Positions 33,398-43,793 of a stretch of DNA of 64,000 nucleotides are shown one piece after another (the stretch's first letter is position 1; the number at the start of each line of letters is the position of its first letter). The notes below the pieces were generated by a model, which was not told the origin of the DNA, made no database searches, and worked only from the letters and a program-made list of their open reading frames with translations. Where the stretch lies: NCBI GenBank assembly GCA_037179335.1, contig JAKZHN010000026.1, forward strand, positions 248,001 to 312,000, written 5' to 3'. The DNA comes from Cyclaneusma minus. Lineage: Eukaryota; Ascomycota; Leotiomycetes; Marthamycetales; Marthamycetaceae. The position numbers were made by a program, and so were the translations under genes.

Positions 33398-35569
33398 ATG
33401 ACATTGCCTTCATCGCCCCCGAACATCGCATCGCAGCTGGACCTCCCTTCCCTCGACTACGAACCCGATGCAGCAGATAATGCTGAACTCCAATCCTCCC
33501 ACCAGAGCAACGATGGCAACGACGGCAACGAATTGCCGTCCTCGCCCTGGCAAAAATACACCGCCGTCAAACATGTCTCGCCATCTCCCCATAAGCGCGA
33601 CGACAGTGACGCATTGCCCTCTTCCTCACCATGGCAGAAATACACCGGTGTCAAGGTTACTACTGGAAACCCTTCACTATGCGAGGAAGGCGACGAAGAG
33701 GAAGGCGATGAAGACAATATAGTACAGTCGTCTCCATGGCAGAAGTACACCAAGGTCAAAAAGGATCCTGGAACCGCTTCTTCCGCTGCCCCACCACAAG
33801 CCTCCTCGATAAAAAACACAATCCTTCCCAAGAAAGCTGAAATCGACTCCTCAGACTGCTCCGGCAAAGACCATGAAGAGAACGCCGAACCTGCGACCGA
33901 AGAACCAAGGATATATCCAGCCTACACATTTGATCTCTCCCCCGTGCTCCACAAATGGGTTCCAATGCATATCGCGACCGTACTCGCGCTCACTCGGCAT
34001 CGCTCTATCTCTGATGAGTATCACTTTCATATCAATCATCCAATAAAATGGATTTTGATAACTGGCGTTGTGGTGGGAAGAGATGAATTCCCGGTCAAAC
34101 TTAAGGAGCAAATGGTGAATCGGCGGGTTGTCTTTACCATCGATGACAGCTCTGGATCCACCATTGAAGCTACGTGTTTAGATGCCGATTACATTCCTCC
34201 TGCGAACGTGGTTGGCGGTCAGGCTGTACAGAATGGCATAAAAAGGGACAAGGACAGAAGCACCAAACTTATCCAACAGCCTCCCCCAGAACCGACAGCA
34301 TCGGAAGAAGTACCGCTCAAGGTCTCGCATATCGATGTCGGCGCAGTGGTCAAAATCAGGGGCGCCATTGGATATTATGACCGGATGCCCTTCAGGAGCA
34401 GACAAGTTAGGATTAAAAGTCTCGATGCCATTACTACGAATGAAGAAGTGGTTTGTTGGTACAAGCTTGAGACTTTCAGGCAGCAGTTTCTCACGAAACC
34501 GTGGATTGTTAGTCCAGAGGATGAGGAAGAGTGTCGGAGAGAAGCCGAGGAGTACATCGCAGAAGAAGAAGAGAAGCCCGCCAAGCGCAGGAAGAACTAC
34601 GCCCCTGACAAACACGGTGAGAAGGATCTGGAAAGGGACAAACGGAATGGCCATGAGAGCAATAGTCGAAAATGGCAGCAGGGGGGCAGTGAGGAGCCGC
34701 AGACCGCTCCCGAAGACTGGAAGTGTAATATGGACGGTTGCGACCAAATCAACCTTCCAAGGAGAACCAGCTGTTCCCAATGCGGCTCTGCGCGTTATGC
34801 AGCACAACAAAAATATGGCACCATCCGCAATGGAGACTGGAGTTGTCAAGGTTGTGGCTTTCATAATTTCGCGACTCGCACGAAGTGTTATTCTTGCGAC
34901 GCTGATCGCGTCAAGAATTCCGTTGCATTTGCTCCTGGCGACTGGATATGTGGCACAGAAGGCTGTGGCCACCACAACTTCCGCAGAAAACCCAGCTGCT
35001 ACCGTTGCTCTGCTGCTCGTCCCACGGCAACAGCCAAGGTGGATCAGAAGAGCTACGGAAGACAAGAACGAAAGCAGCGCGACGGAGCAACTGCTCCTCG
35101 GTACAACAGCCGGTCTGACTCGGTTACGAAACCAGCAACTTTTCGTCATGGGGACTGGCTTTGCGATAACTGCGGGCACCATAACTTCGCCTCCAAGACC
35201 AGTTGTTACCGCTGCTCGAGTTCCCGCCCTGCCGCGGTGTCCGAGCAGAGTGATGGAGGCTACAAGCGGGTTAAGATAGGAGACGCCGAAGCGCAACTCG
35301 CTGCTCGTGACGAGAGTCAATCGTCTCCATCTCAATCTACGGAGCAGTCTCCAGCATTGCCCTCAAAACAGCCTCTGAAATGGCAGACGAGAGCAGAGTT
35401 GGCTGAAGAAGAAGCAAGGGCAAAGCGAACGCAGAAATTGCAGCAGAAATTGGCAGGCAAAAGAAAGCGGAGGCAAGGAGCAAGGCTTGGTCCTCCAGAC
35501 GTAAGTAATTGGAATGTGAAACAAGCGGCGCTGTCGCGGGCTAGTTCGAAGGATGGGCTGGAGCAATGA
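33398..35569 (+). CDS. Stn1-like OB-fold protein fused to four RanBP2-type zinc fingers
   Basis: Single exon of 723 aa from the ATG at 33398 (MTLPSSPPNIASQLDLPSLD). Residues 1-170 are acidic and disordered, with a repeated SSPWQKYT motif three times (near residues 48, 80 and 114). Residues 173-350 resemble the Stn1 N-terminal OB fold: HINHPIKWILITGVVVGRDE and VVFTIDDSSGSTIEATC correspond to the HPIK...VxGxV and DDSTG segments of human STN1, a CST telomere-capping subunit. Four RanBP2-type zinc fingers follow at about 439, 479, 514 and 585, of the form GDWxC-x2/4-C-x10-C-x2-C (for example GDWSCQGCGFHNFATRTKC). In ZRANB2 such fingers bind GGU-containing single-stranded RNA. A basic C-terminal coil (KRTQKLQQKLAGKRKRRQGA) ends the protein. 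Telomere role is inference. Confidence 0.85.
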   Translation: MTLPSSPPNIASQLDLPSLDYEPDAADNAELQSSHQSNDGNDGNELPSSPWQKYTAVKHVSPSPHKRDDSDALPSSSPWQKYTGVKVTTGNPSLCEEGDEEEGDEDNIVQSSPWQKYTKVKKDPGTASSAAPPQASSIKNTILPKKAEIDSSDCSGKDHEENAEPATEEPRIYPAYTFDLSPVLHKWVPMHIATVLALTRHRSISDEYHFHINHPIKWILITGVVVGRDEFPVKLKEQMVNRRVVFTIDDSSGSTIEATCLDADYIPPANVVGGQAVQNGIKRDKDRSTKLIQQPPPEPTASEEVPLKVSHIDVGAVVKIRGAIGYYDRMPFRSRQVRIKSLDAITTNEEVVCWYKLETFRQQFLTKPWIVSPEDEEECRREAEEYIAEEEEKPAKRRKNYAPDKHGEKDLERDKRNGHESNSRKWQQGGSEEPQTAPEDWKCNMDGCDQINLPRRTSCSQCGSARYAAQQKYGTIRNGDWSCQGCGFHNFATRTKCYSCDADRVKNSVAFAPGDWICGTEGCGHHNFRRKPSCYRCSAARPTATAKVDQKSYGRQERKQRDGATAPRYNSRSDSVTKPATFRHGDWLCDNCGHHNFASKTSCYRCSSSRPAAVSEQSDGGYKRVKIGDAEAQLAARDESQSSPSQSTEQSPALPSKQPLKWQTRAELAEEEARAKRTQKLQQKLAGKRKRRQGARLGPPDVSNWNVKQAALSRASSKDGLEQ

Positions 35570-36000
35570 TGGGTTAGGATTGGGTTGGCTTTGTCTTTAC
35601 GCTGAGATACCATGGTGTGGCTTTGTCTTTTGCAAAATTCTATGGCATTGGCGTTTGAGTACTTGGCTAGGCGTGAAGTGCTGTTGAGGTCCTGTATAAT
35701 TTTTTTCTGCGTGTACAAATTGGATCCAGTCTTTGGTTGATTTGAAGATTCTGGTTGACAATAAGGATACAGTTTCGGTGTGCACAGCTATGAACAAGAC
35801 CGCAATCCGTGCTTTCAGATAGCCCCCTTTTCTCATGACCAAACCCGGAGGCCCCGTTGCGAAACGCCTGTTGCCACGGCCGCAGCCATCACCTACTTGC
35901 CAGACCAGACTCCAACCCCAAGCCCTCCACATTGTATTTTCTTAGCCTGCGCCCCATGGATTCCATATATCCTGGCCCCTTCTTTGTTAAAGCAACCTAC
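35570..36000. other. Intergenic, convergent 3' ends
   Basis: About 430 bp between convergent genes. No feature recognised. Confidence 0.5.
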
Positions 36001-38059
36001 TCAAACACCAATCAAGTTCCGAGCTGCAAGGACGAGGTCAGGCGAAGTTCCGGCGTCGTCTGGATAAACGAGAAATGCAATAGCAATGATGATGTAAAGA
36101 CCCAGAAGCTGTAGTTTCATCGTGTCAGCAATAAACTAATCCAAGCCTCCCTTTTACAGGCGGCAGAGCAGAGGCTTGTTAAACACAAGACGGGAAAAAC
36201 ATACCATAGCACCCTCCAGGTAGTTACTCTTTCCATCCTGGATGACGTACGTCACGACCAGCACACTGACGAAGAAAATGACCGTCTCGAAGGTCTCAAA
36301 GTTCAGCGTCATAGGCTGATCGATGATCCATCCCAGCACCACCAAGAAAGGTGTCACAAGCAAAGCAATTTGCATCGATGATCCGATTGCCACGCCCATT
36401 GCGAGATCCATCTTGTCCTTCAGGGCAACGACGACAGCAGTGACATGCTCTGCTGCGTTTCCTACAATTGGGAGCAGAATAAGACCAATGAAGGTCTTGC
36501 TGATGTGCGCGGTTTGCACAAGCGAATCGATGCTGTCAACGAGATATTCAGCACAGATGGCTACGGCGATGGTGACTCCCACAAGAACAAAGGCGGCCGC
36601 CCAGGGAGTCATTTGTGCCTCTTCTTCCTCATCGTCGTCGCCGTTAGCTGCATTTTCGGCATCGAAGAGTTCGGCGTGTGTTTTCAGTTGGAAAATAAGA
36701 TAGAGGACATAGAGGATCAGCAGAACAATGGATGTGCCGTGCGAAAGAATCAGGACACCCTCTTGTGAGCTCTCAGTGGATTTCGAGAGGACCGCATAAA
36801 GCTGTTCGTATCATGTCAGCAAATTCGGGCATATGGGACGTGGAATCTAGCATACCGTGGCTGGGATAATCAGGGATGCGGAGGCAACTGCCATCAAAGA
36901 GGACATGGTCGATGCTACGGTTGCGTTGAAGCGTTGTTCAATGTTGCTTGCAGTACCTGTCCGAGTATTGTGGATGCCACCGGCGACGAAACAGCAGCCG
37001 AGGACCAGGAGGATATTGGACAAGATGCTACCGAGCATGCTCGCCTGAACAATACGAATCTGGCCCTGTTTCAGGGCAACGATACTGACCTGGTGCAGTG
37101 TTAGCTGATGAAAGCAGTGGTCAAAACGAAGCTGGAGTCTCACAATGAGTTCAACGGCATTTCCGAAAGTCGCATTGAGCAGGCCACCCAATGTTTCTCC
37201 CAATTTCACCGATATTTCCTCAGTGGCAAAGGACAAGATAGCGGCCAGAGGAACGATGGCGAAGAAGTTGAGGATGAAGACCACGGTAGGATCCCAGCCC
37301 ATAGCTCCAGCAATCATGCCGATGGGTACGAATACTAACAGGATATTCACGTAGTTGCTGAGGAGAGTGATCTTGGTGACGTTGAAAGTATGGGCGGGCC
37401 ATCGTACGAGTCGTCTTTCGTCTTCCATGCCAGGAGTCCATTTGCGGTTCAGGAAGACTTCTGCGACGGTGCTCCTGCGTCGACCCGATGATTCCCCTCC
37501 ATTCAGGAGGCCAGTACGCTCGCTCGCACCCAGACCGTTGGGACCATAGCTGGACATGTCGCTGTGTTCTCCGGTTACGGCTCTGGAGACAGAGTGGAAG
37601 CCCGAGGTTGCAGCCTTCTTCAGGTTTTGTCGATAGGTTGGGTGTGCTATATAATGCGCGCGACGTGATGTTTAGCTCGAGGCCGGACAATGAAGGTTTC
37701 TTGGCTCGTCAAGCTCCTTGGCTCAAGCGGGCAGTGCAAATGGGGGAGTGACAACAAGGAGACAGGTCATTTTCTAGGCGCGGATACAGGGAAATAGGGC
37801 GAAATATGTCGAGGGTGGGCAGAACAGTGACAATAGGGCTTGAGGCGACAGCAGATAAAGAAGAGGCAAGAGGGGGAGTCGGGGGTTTCCACGTGGATGC
37901 TGGGAATGGATGCTGGGAATGCAAGCTAGAAAGCTGGAGCATCTCGCCCCTGCCTTACCAGCATGACGCCCAGCCGATGAAGCCGGAGAATGCTGACACT
38001 TGGGAAGGCGTAGCAGGAAGGCTGAAGCGTGACTGCATGAAAGACCATACTCACACATG
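36001..38059 (-). CDS. Vacuolar Ca2+/H+ exchanger (CAX/VCX1 family)
   Basis: Five exons on the minus strand: 38059-38056, 37646-37144, 37089-36856, 36801-36205 and 36108-36001, giving about 481 aa. CAX antiporters move cytosolic Ca2+ into the vacuole against H+. Both alpha-repeat signatures are intact: GGLLNATFGNAVELI (c-1) and PIVGNAAEHVTAVVVALKDK (c-2), each with the GNxxE core. About eleven hydrophobic spans and a central acidic loop (NGDDDEEEEAQ) are visible. Internal introns are 54, 54 and 96 nt. The first exon is inferred: a four-base ATGT joined by a 409 nt intron to SHPTYRQNLKKAATSGFHSV, which gives a natural N terminus. If wrong, translation would begin at 37557 (MSSYGPNGLG). The intron at 37143-37090 is three-fold and has no stop. 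Confidence 0.9.
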
Positions 38060-39293
38060 GTAGCAAAGCCTCCCGAGATTAGATGGTCTTGGAGCTTGGC
38101 GTGGACAACTAATTGAAGTGGCTGCTTGGATGTCGAGATTGCGAGGTCCAGCACTTTCGAAGCTGGATGTTGTTGATGGAGAGAGCTCGTGTGCTCCTTT
38201 TCAACAGCGCAGCGGGGGAGTAGGGCGTTTGTAGCTAGGTAGTCTACGGGATCTGGTAAAGAGAAGTGAAGAGGGCAGCCAGACAGACCGGAGAGTGGTC
38301 TACTCTAGTAGTGTAGATGGATCTGGAACGAATCAGGGTCCCGGAGTGACGACGATATTCTTTTGCACAAGCCACACTACTCGAACAGCAGGTTTTTCCA
38401 TGTCGCAGCGTGCAGTCGAGAACCCTTCCAATTTCGTCGTGCACTTCGAGGGAGCTATGACCACCTACCCGCACAGCCACGATCTGCTTGTTGTCTTGGC
38501 AAATGATGCCGACGGAGCGCGCAAGGACCCGATCCGAGCATTTCTGTCCACCACGATTTACAGATCCAGGAACATGTGTTCTCCAGCCCAGTGGCCTTTC
38601 TTCGGTGCCGCCAATTATTCTGGGTAGCGCGAGCGGGAGAATTATGTCACCTCGAGAAAGCGTCATATTAAGGTTAGTACATGTACTCGGAACTCTATGT
38701 TTTCTGACAGCAGTACAGCTCACTGGAGGCAGATGAGTATCTAAAACTGTTGTCGTCGTCGTCGACCAGAGAAAAACAGTTGACTAGAAATCTGTGGCTC
38801 AGTTGATTGCACAATCCGTATCGCCCTGCAGGGCTGTTGTCTCCTGCTTTCTTGTTTTGTCCTACGTTTCCTCTGAAGCAATGGCTTGCTTTGGTCACAT
38901 TCAGCAGTATAGGAACTGATTCCGCCATGTCATCGCGGGGGTAGAGTTCTAGTCACCGGATCAGCTACTGATGCAATGCAGGTCTGCACACAATATACTC
39001 CGGTACACCTACCCCGCAATTCACCGTCCAACGGCATCCTATTATTGGGTATCACTTCCAGAATATGGAGAGGCGTACCAGAAACCTCTGGCAGCAGAAA
39101 CAGCATTCGACCCTGGATCAAAACTCGATAGGTTGCCGAACCAGGGCCTCTCGGACTTGCCAGCTTCAGGACTCAGCTGTCCGAAGCTCGACACTTCATG
39201 TTCAAGAAAGAGAACAAGAGTGAAGAGATCCATCTCTTAGTCTTCCATCCTCCTACGACGCTTTTACCGTTCATTGAAGTCTCTGCAGGCACA
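38060..39293. other. Intergenic, upstream of two divergent transporters
   Basis: 1.2 kb between the exchanger start and the sugar permease start. No gene is supportable; a 159-codon minus ORF (38244-38723) looks like chance. Confidence 0.4.
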
Positions 39294-41024
39294 ATGGAGA
39301 CTGTGCATGAAATCCCGAAGCTTGACGTGGATGATGGAATCCTCACAGGCGATCAAGGGGTCAAAATTTCACAAAGCACTTCAGTCGTCAACACTCGGCT
39401 GCAAAGTCTAGTCTCAGCTGCCAAAGCATCCACCCATGTCGAGCATCATATGACTATCCGCGGAGCCATCAAGCTATATCCCAAAGCCATAATTTTCTCA
39501 ATCATTCTCAGCACAGCCGTCATCATGGAAGGCTACGATGTCGTTCTTCTCTCCAATCTCTACGCATTTCCTCCCTTTCAGCGCTGTTACGGTTCGCCGG
39601 TCGATCCTGGCAATCCAAATACAAACTACCAGATCTCTGCCGCCTGGCAGGCTGGACTGTCAAACGGTGCTGCAGTCGGGGAGATATTCGGACTTGCCAT
39701 CAACGGGGTTGTGAGCGAACGGTACGGCTACCGCTGGACGATGATAGCATCTCTTACTGCTCTGACATGTTTCATCTTCATCCCATTCTTCGCCCGCAAC
39801 CTTGCATGGCTACAAGCAGGCAAAATTCTCTGTGGTATACCGTGGGGCGTCTTCCAGACTCTCACAACCGCATATGCATCGGAAGTGTGTCCTACGCAGC
39901 TTCGAGCCTACCTGACGACTTACGTGAATATCTGTTGGGGCGTTGGCCAATTGATTGCGCAAGGAGTACTCAGGAGTATGTTGAGCCGGAACGATGAGTG
40001 GGCTTACCGGATCCCATTTGCAATCCAATGGATCTGGCCCATTCCCCTGATCATCGGCGTCTTACTCGCCCCCGAATCGCCTTGGTGGTATATCCGCCAC
40101 GGACGAATAGAAGATGCTAAACGAGCACTTCGAGCTCTTACTTCACCTCAAGCTACCTCTGAGACAAGCTTCAACATTGACGACACTATCGCAATGATGA
40201 TTCACACTACAGAGCTTGAAAAAGCTTCAGCTGGAGCAACATCTTCGACCAACAAGGAAGCGACTTACTGGGAGTGCTTTAAGGGAACAGATTTGCGGAG
40301 AACTGAGATCGTGTGCATGATCTGGGCCATCCAGAATGGAACAGGAGCTGCATTCATGGGATATGCAACATATTTTTATGAACAAGCCGGCTTGCCCACC
40401 GTTGATGCCTTTGACATGGCCATGGCCTTGTATGCTCTCGCTATTCTAGGTGTCTTCGGCTCGTGGTATTTCATGGCTAACTTTGGTCGACGAACCATCT
40501 ATATCTGGGGTCTCGCATCTCTTACTGTTGTTCTCTTTCTCATCGGCTTTATCTCGTTAAATGACTCTATAGGCGCGAGCTGGGCGATTGGTAGTATGCT
40601 GCTAGTGTATACCTTCATCTACGATCTGAGTATTGGCTCGGTGTGTTACTCGCTAGTCGCAGAACTGCCTTCAGTGAGACTGAAGACGAAGACGATCGTA
40701 CTGGCACGAATTTTTTATAATCTCGTTGGTATTGTCAATGCAGTTGTGACACCTTATATGCTGAATCCCACAGCGTGGAATTGGAAAGGGAAGACAGGAT
40801 TCTTTTGGGGTGCGTGGGCCTTTCTGAGTACACTCTACTGCTGGTGGCGACTACCAGAGCCAAAGGGCCGGACATATGGAGAATTGGACGGGCTTTTTGA
40901 GAGAGGTGTAGTGGTCAGGGGGTTCAGTCATGATGAACTTGGAGATGAGGAAACGGTGGGAATTTTTGGTATGGACAGTGTACCGAGGAAAGATGAGCAG
41001 AGAAAGGAACGAGAGAATAAGTAG
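39294..41024 (+). CDS. MFS sugar transporter, alpha-glucoside/maltose permease type
   Basis: Single exon of 576 aa from the ATG at 39294 (METVHEIPKLDVDDG). Twelve hydrophobic spans are apparent. Sugar-porter signatures: MEGYDVVLLSNLYAFPPFQ after TM1; the GVVSERYGYRW loop (R-x-G-R/Y-R type motif); the PESPWWYIRHGRIEDAKRAL motif at the end of the N half; and ANFGRRTIYIWG in the C half. The amino-terminal KLYPKAIIFSIILSTAVIME is very like fungal H+/alpha-glucoside symporters (MAL11/MPH type), so maltose or related glucosides are the likely cargo. Plasma membrane. No maltase or regulator neighbours it here. Confidence 0.92.
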   Translation: METVHEIPKLDVDDGILTGDQGVKISQSTSVVNTRLQSLVSAAKASTHVEHHMTIRGAIKLYPKAIIFSIILSTAVIMEGYDVVLLSNLYAFPPFQRCYGSPVDPGNPNTNYQISAAWQAGLSNGAAVGEIFGLAINGVVSERYGYRWTMIASLTALTCFIFIPFFARNLAWLQAGKILCGIPWGVFQTLTTAYASEVCPTQLRAYLTTYVNICWGVGQLIAQGVLRSMLSRNDEWAYRIPFAIQWIWPIPLIIGVLLAPESPWWYIRHGRIEDAKRALRALTSPQATSETSFNIDDTIAMMIHTTELEKASAGATSSTNKEATYWECFKGTDLRRTEIVCMIWAIQNGTGAAFMGYATYFYEQAGLPTVDAFDMAMALYALAILGVFGSWYFMANFGRRTIYIWGLASLTVVLFLIGFISLNDSIGASWAIGSMLLVYTFIYDLSIGSVCYSLVAELPSVRLKTKTIVLARIFYNLVGIVNAVVTPYMLNPTAWNWKGKTGFFWGAWAFLSTLYCWWRLPEPKGRTYGELDGLFERGVVVRGFSHDELGDEETVGIFGMDSVPRKDEQRKERENK

Positions 41025-41488
41025 GAATCGGCATGGGTTGAGACATTCAACAGCAAGAATAAGGCAAATTTTCCGAGAATATGAACTCTTTGGGGTCTGG
41101 ATCAATCATCAATGATGTGAGGATGTCCTTGATAGAAGATGCCTAGAAGTGAGTGGAGATCTATCATCTACCCCGCGACCACACCCCTCTTTTCCCGGCA
41201 TCCGATTTCGGAATCCTGAAACGGAGTGTCTTCTTATTTGTGCAGTTCAACGAGTCTGACTCCCAGTATACTAGTTGCCAAGTTGGTGAATATCTAAGAC
41301 GACTGTCACGATATTGGGAGATCTCTTTCAGTAAGTTGTTGACACATCGTTTCAGCTTTACTCTGTTTGTGAGACACTTATACTAATAATAAGAAAACCC
41401 AGCTATACAGGCAGACTCAATAGGGATAGACTGAATTGCAATGAAAATACCAAAAGAGGGCTCCTCAAGGTTAATTCCAGCCGCAAAA
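41025..41488. other. Intergenic, 3' UTR of permease and promoter of amidohydrolase
   Basis: About 460 bp; nothing recognisable. An in-frame ATG at 41441 would add 16 residues to the downstream gene. Confidence 0.45.
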
Positions 41489-42271
41489 ATGTCAAGTCTA
41501 GTTGAGGCTCGTCCGTACAACTGGCCTCATGATGGTCCTCCTCTTCCAACGAATACAGCACTAATAGTTATTGACATGCAAAACGACTGTAAGATCAAAA
41601 ATCACTCACTGATTATGATATTCTACCTGTCTACAGCGATGAAAGCTGCTTTATAGAAGCCTGAATCAACTAACATCGCTGTAGTCTGTGCCCCTGGGGG
41701 CTATCTCGAATCCCAAGGCTACGACATCACGCCCATCCGCTCCATAATCCCATCCATCAGGCTCCTTCTATCACGGTTCCGCGCCCTCAAATACACCATC
41801 ATTCACGCCCGTGAAGGCCACCGTCCCGATCTCTCCACGCTTTCTAGCCGAGAGCTCTTCCGCAGTCGCAACAACCCAAGTTGTCTAGGAATCGGAGACC
41901 TGGGACCCCTGGGGCGGCTGTTGGTCCGTGGAGAGCAAGGGTGGGATATCATTCCCGAGTTGAAGCCTCTGGAAGGTGAAGTGGTCATCGATAAGGCTGG
42001 GAAGAGTGCATTTGCGCATACGGATTTGGACTTGATATTGAGAAATAAGGGGGTGAGGAATCTGGTGTTAGTAGGAGTGACGACGGACGTTTGTGTGCAT
42101 ACAACGATGAGGGAAGCAAATGACCGAGGTTATGACTGCTGTTTGGTGAGCGACGCCTCTATGGCTAGTGAGGAGAAGTTGCATCAGGCTGCTGTAGAGA
42201 TGGCAAGAACAGAAGGAGGGATCTTTGGAGCCGTGGCAAAATCATTCGAAGTTATGAAGGCCGTTACGTAG
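41489..42271 (+). CDS. Isochorismatase-fold cysteine hydrolase (biuret/ureidoacrylate amidohydrolase-like)
   Basis: Two exons, 41489-41588 and 41685-42271 (intron 96 nt), giving 228 aa. The splice rebuilds ALIVIDMQNDFCAPGGYLES, the family's first motif with the catalytic Asp. The other triad members are visible: Lys in EVVIDKAGKSAFAHTDLD and Cys in LVGVTTDVCVHTTMREAND. The IHAREGHRPDLSTLS stretch corresponds to the metal-independent substrate region. Enzymes of this group hydrolyse amides such as biuret, ureidoacrylate or nicotinamide; the substrate is not decided by sequence, though the N terminus (LVEARPYNWPHDGP) is most like biuret/ureidoacrylate-type fungal proteins. No signal peptide. 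The start at 41489 rather than 41441 is a choice. Confidence 0.87.
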
Positions 42272-43034
42272 AGTCTAGGCTCTCATTCTGGTCAGGAATT
42301 GTGATGGTTCAATACCTTATGATATCAGGCACTGTTTGATGAACTAGTAACGATCCCTATCCTCTCAGAATTTCGGCGGTCTACAGCACTTCGATATTAC
42401 TAGCACTTGGTGTATGAATTGTCAAAACAGGGCTTATACCTGGACTGGTCATACATTGTTCTTGCTTCGCTAAAAACGTATTCAGTGAAGATGGACCCGA
42501 GATAACTTGCGAGTGAATAATGAATCATTCTATATTGAACAGCATGCAGGAGAAAGGTATAGTATTAAGTGACTAGCAAATTATTTACGGGGAGGACGAA
42601 ATATGTATACCCTTCCAAAAGCTCAGGCGCTTTTCGGAGCTCCGTAGGGGATTTCAAATACCTTGCAAGAGCCCTTGTCGGCGCTACTGCATTGAGGATT
42701 GAAGTGGTTTTCGAATCCCCTCACGATCCACTATGGCGCACGGACCATCTCCAGGGCACCCTGCAACGTGCATTCTAACCAACATACGCTTAAGCACTTT
42801 TTAGTTCAAAAGTTATTCGCAGCAGTAACGAATATCACATCACAAGCGCTTCCCGATGGGGATTATAAAGGCTACTTTTGTTCCTGATAGTTCTTCGACA
42901 TATTCTCTGCTTCATAACCCTGCGCAAACCCCTTCCACCCTTGAACTCGACGACCATCAGCCAGCTCGCTCGCTACAGGTTCCAACAATCTTCTCAGGCG
43001 TCTCTACCAAGTCCTCGAGACACCTACGACCACA
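42272..43034. other. Intergenic
   Basis: About 760 bp with no recognisable element. It includes the apparent promoter and leader of the broken small gene that follows. Confidence 0.45.
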
Positions 43035-43533
43035 ATGGCTGGTCGATTCTTTCGAGAGGCTGTCGTCCAGGGCGCGAAGAAGATCTCCGTCAGCTTCGGA
43101 GAGGCCGTCACAACGAAGAAAGGAAACGAATACCGACGCGTTCTCGACATCATCACCGAGGATTAGAAGGAGGCTACCATCAAGGCAGTCGTTGCTAGCA
43201 TTGAGGGCGACAAGGTCCTGACAGCCGATCAGAAGAAGGACGTAGCCAAGGTCACAATCACGTAAGGCACCCCGGGTACTGAATTCCATGTACAATCGCT
43301 GACATATGGAAGCTCGCCGATGCATATCAGCGGAGCGGATCCTAACGTGCATGCCAGCTACTCGTGCGTCAACAACGACGGTGACGAGTTTCTCAAGGGT
43401 CATGCTCCGGAAGACCAGAGTCTACAGAAGGTAAGTTGCTGCTGCATACTTACCTAGGCATCGTATTGCGCACATGCTGATCTGTTCCTAGCCGGTACGC
43501 CCGGTCAGACCTTGCAGGCCGACCGAGAAGTAG
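43035..43533 (+). pseudogene. Small gene interrupted by two in-frame stops
   Basis: A single reading frame with normal codon use runs from the ATG at 43035 (context CACAATGGC) through 43430. It then joins by a 61 nt intron (GTAAGT at 43431 to CCTAG at 43491) to a last exon ending in TAG at 43533, about 146 codons in all. Two stops interrupt it: TAG at 43164-43166 and TAA at 43263-43265. Both sides read like protein: RRVLDIITED [stop] KEATIKAVVASIEGDKVLTA, and KVTIT [stop] GTPGTEFHVQSL, then PMHISGADPNVHASYSCVN. No frame change is needed. The TAA overlaps a possible donor (GTAAGG at 43262), so one stop might be spliced out; the TAG has no such escape that I can see. I do not recognise the family. 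It could be a dead gene or use readthrough. Confidence 0.55.
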
Positions 43534-43793
43534 CGACATTGATTGGGCGATGTGGTGGCGTAACTTCGTAAGGTACACACGATGTTAGCCACAAGGCGCA
43601 AGGCGCAAGGGTGAAGGGGGCTTAGGGGAAAGCTTAGGTTGCAAAGGTACCTAGAGAGCGGTCAGATTCCCAAATACAGCGATGACCCACAGACTAGAAA
43701 ATACTACCACAATTCACGCGCATGCAAGATATTTGAACCAGAGTTTGTGACTTGAATACCACTGAAAGTCAGCAAGCTTGCTCGAGTCTTCCT

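Noticed and set aside
34178..35335. 385-codon minus-strand ORF inside the Stn1-like/zinc-finger gene
   Set aside because: Shadow of the sense exon, no domain visible.
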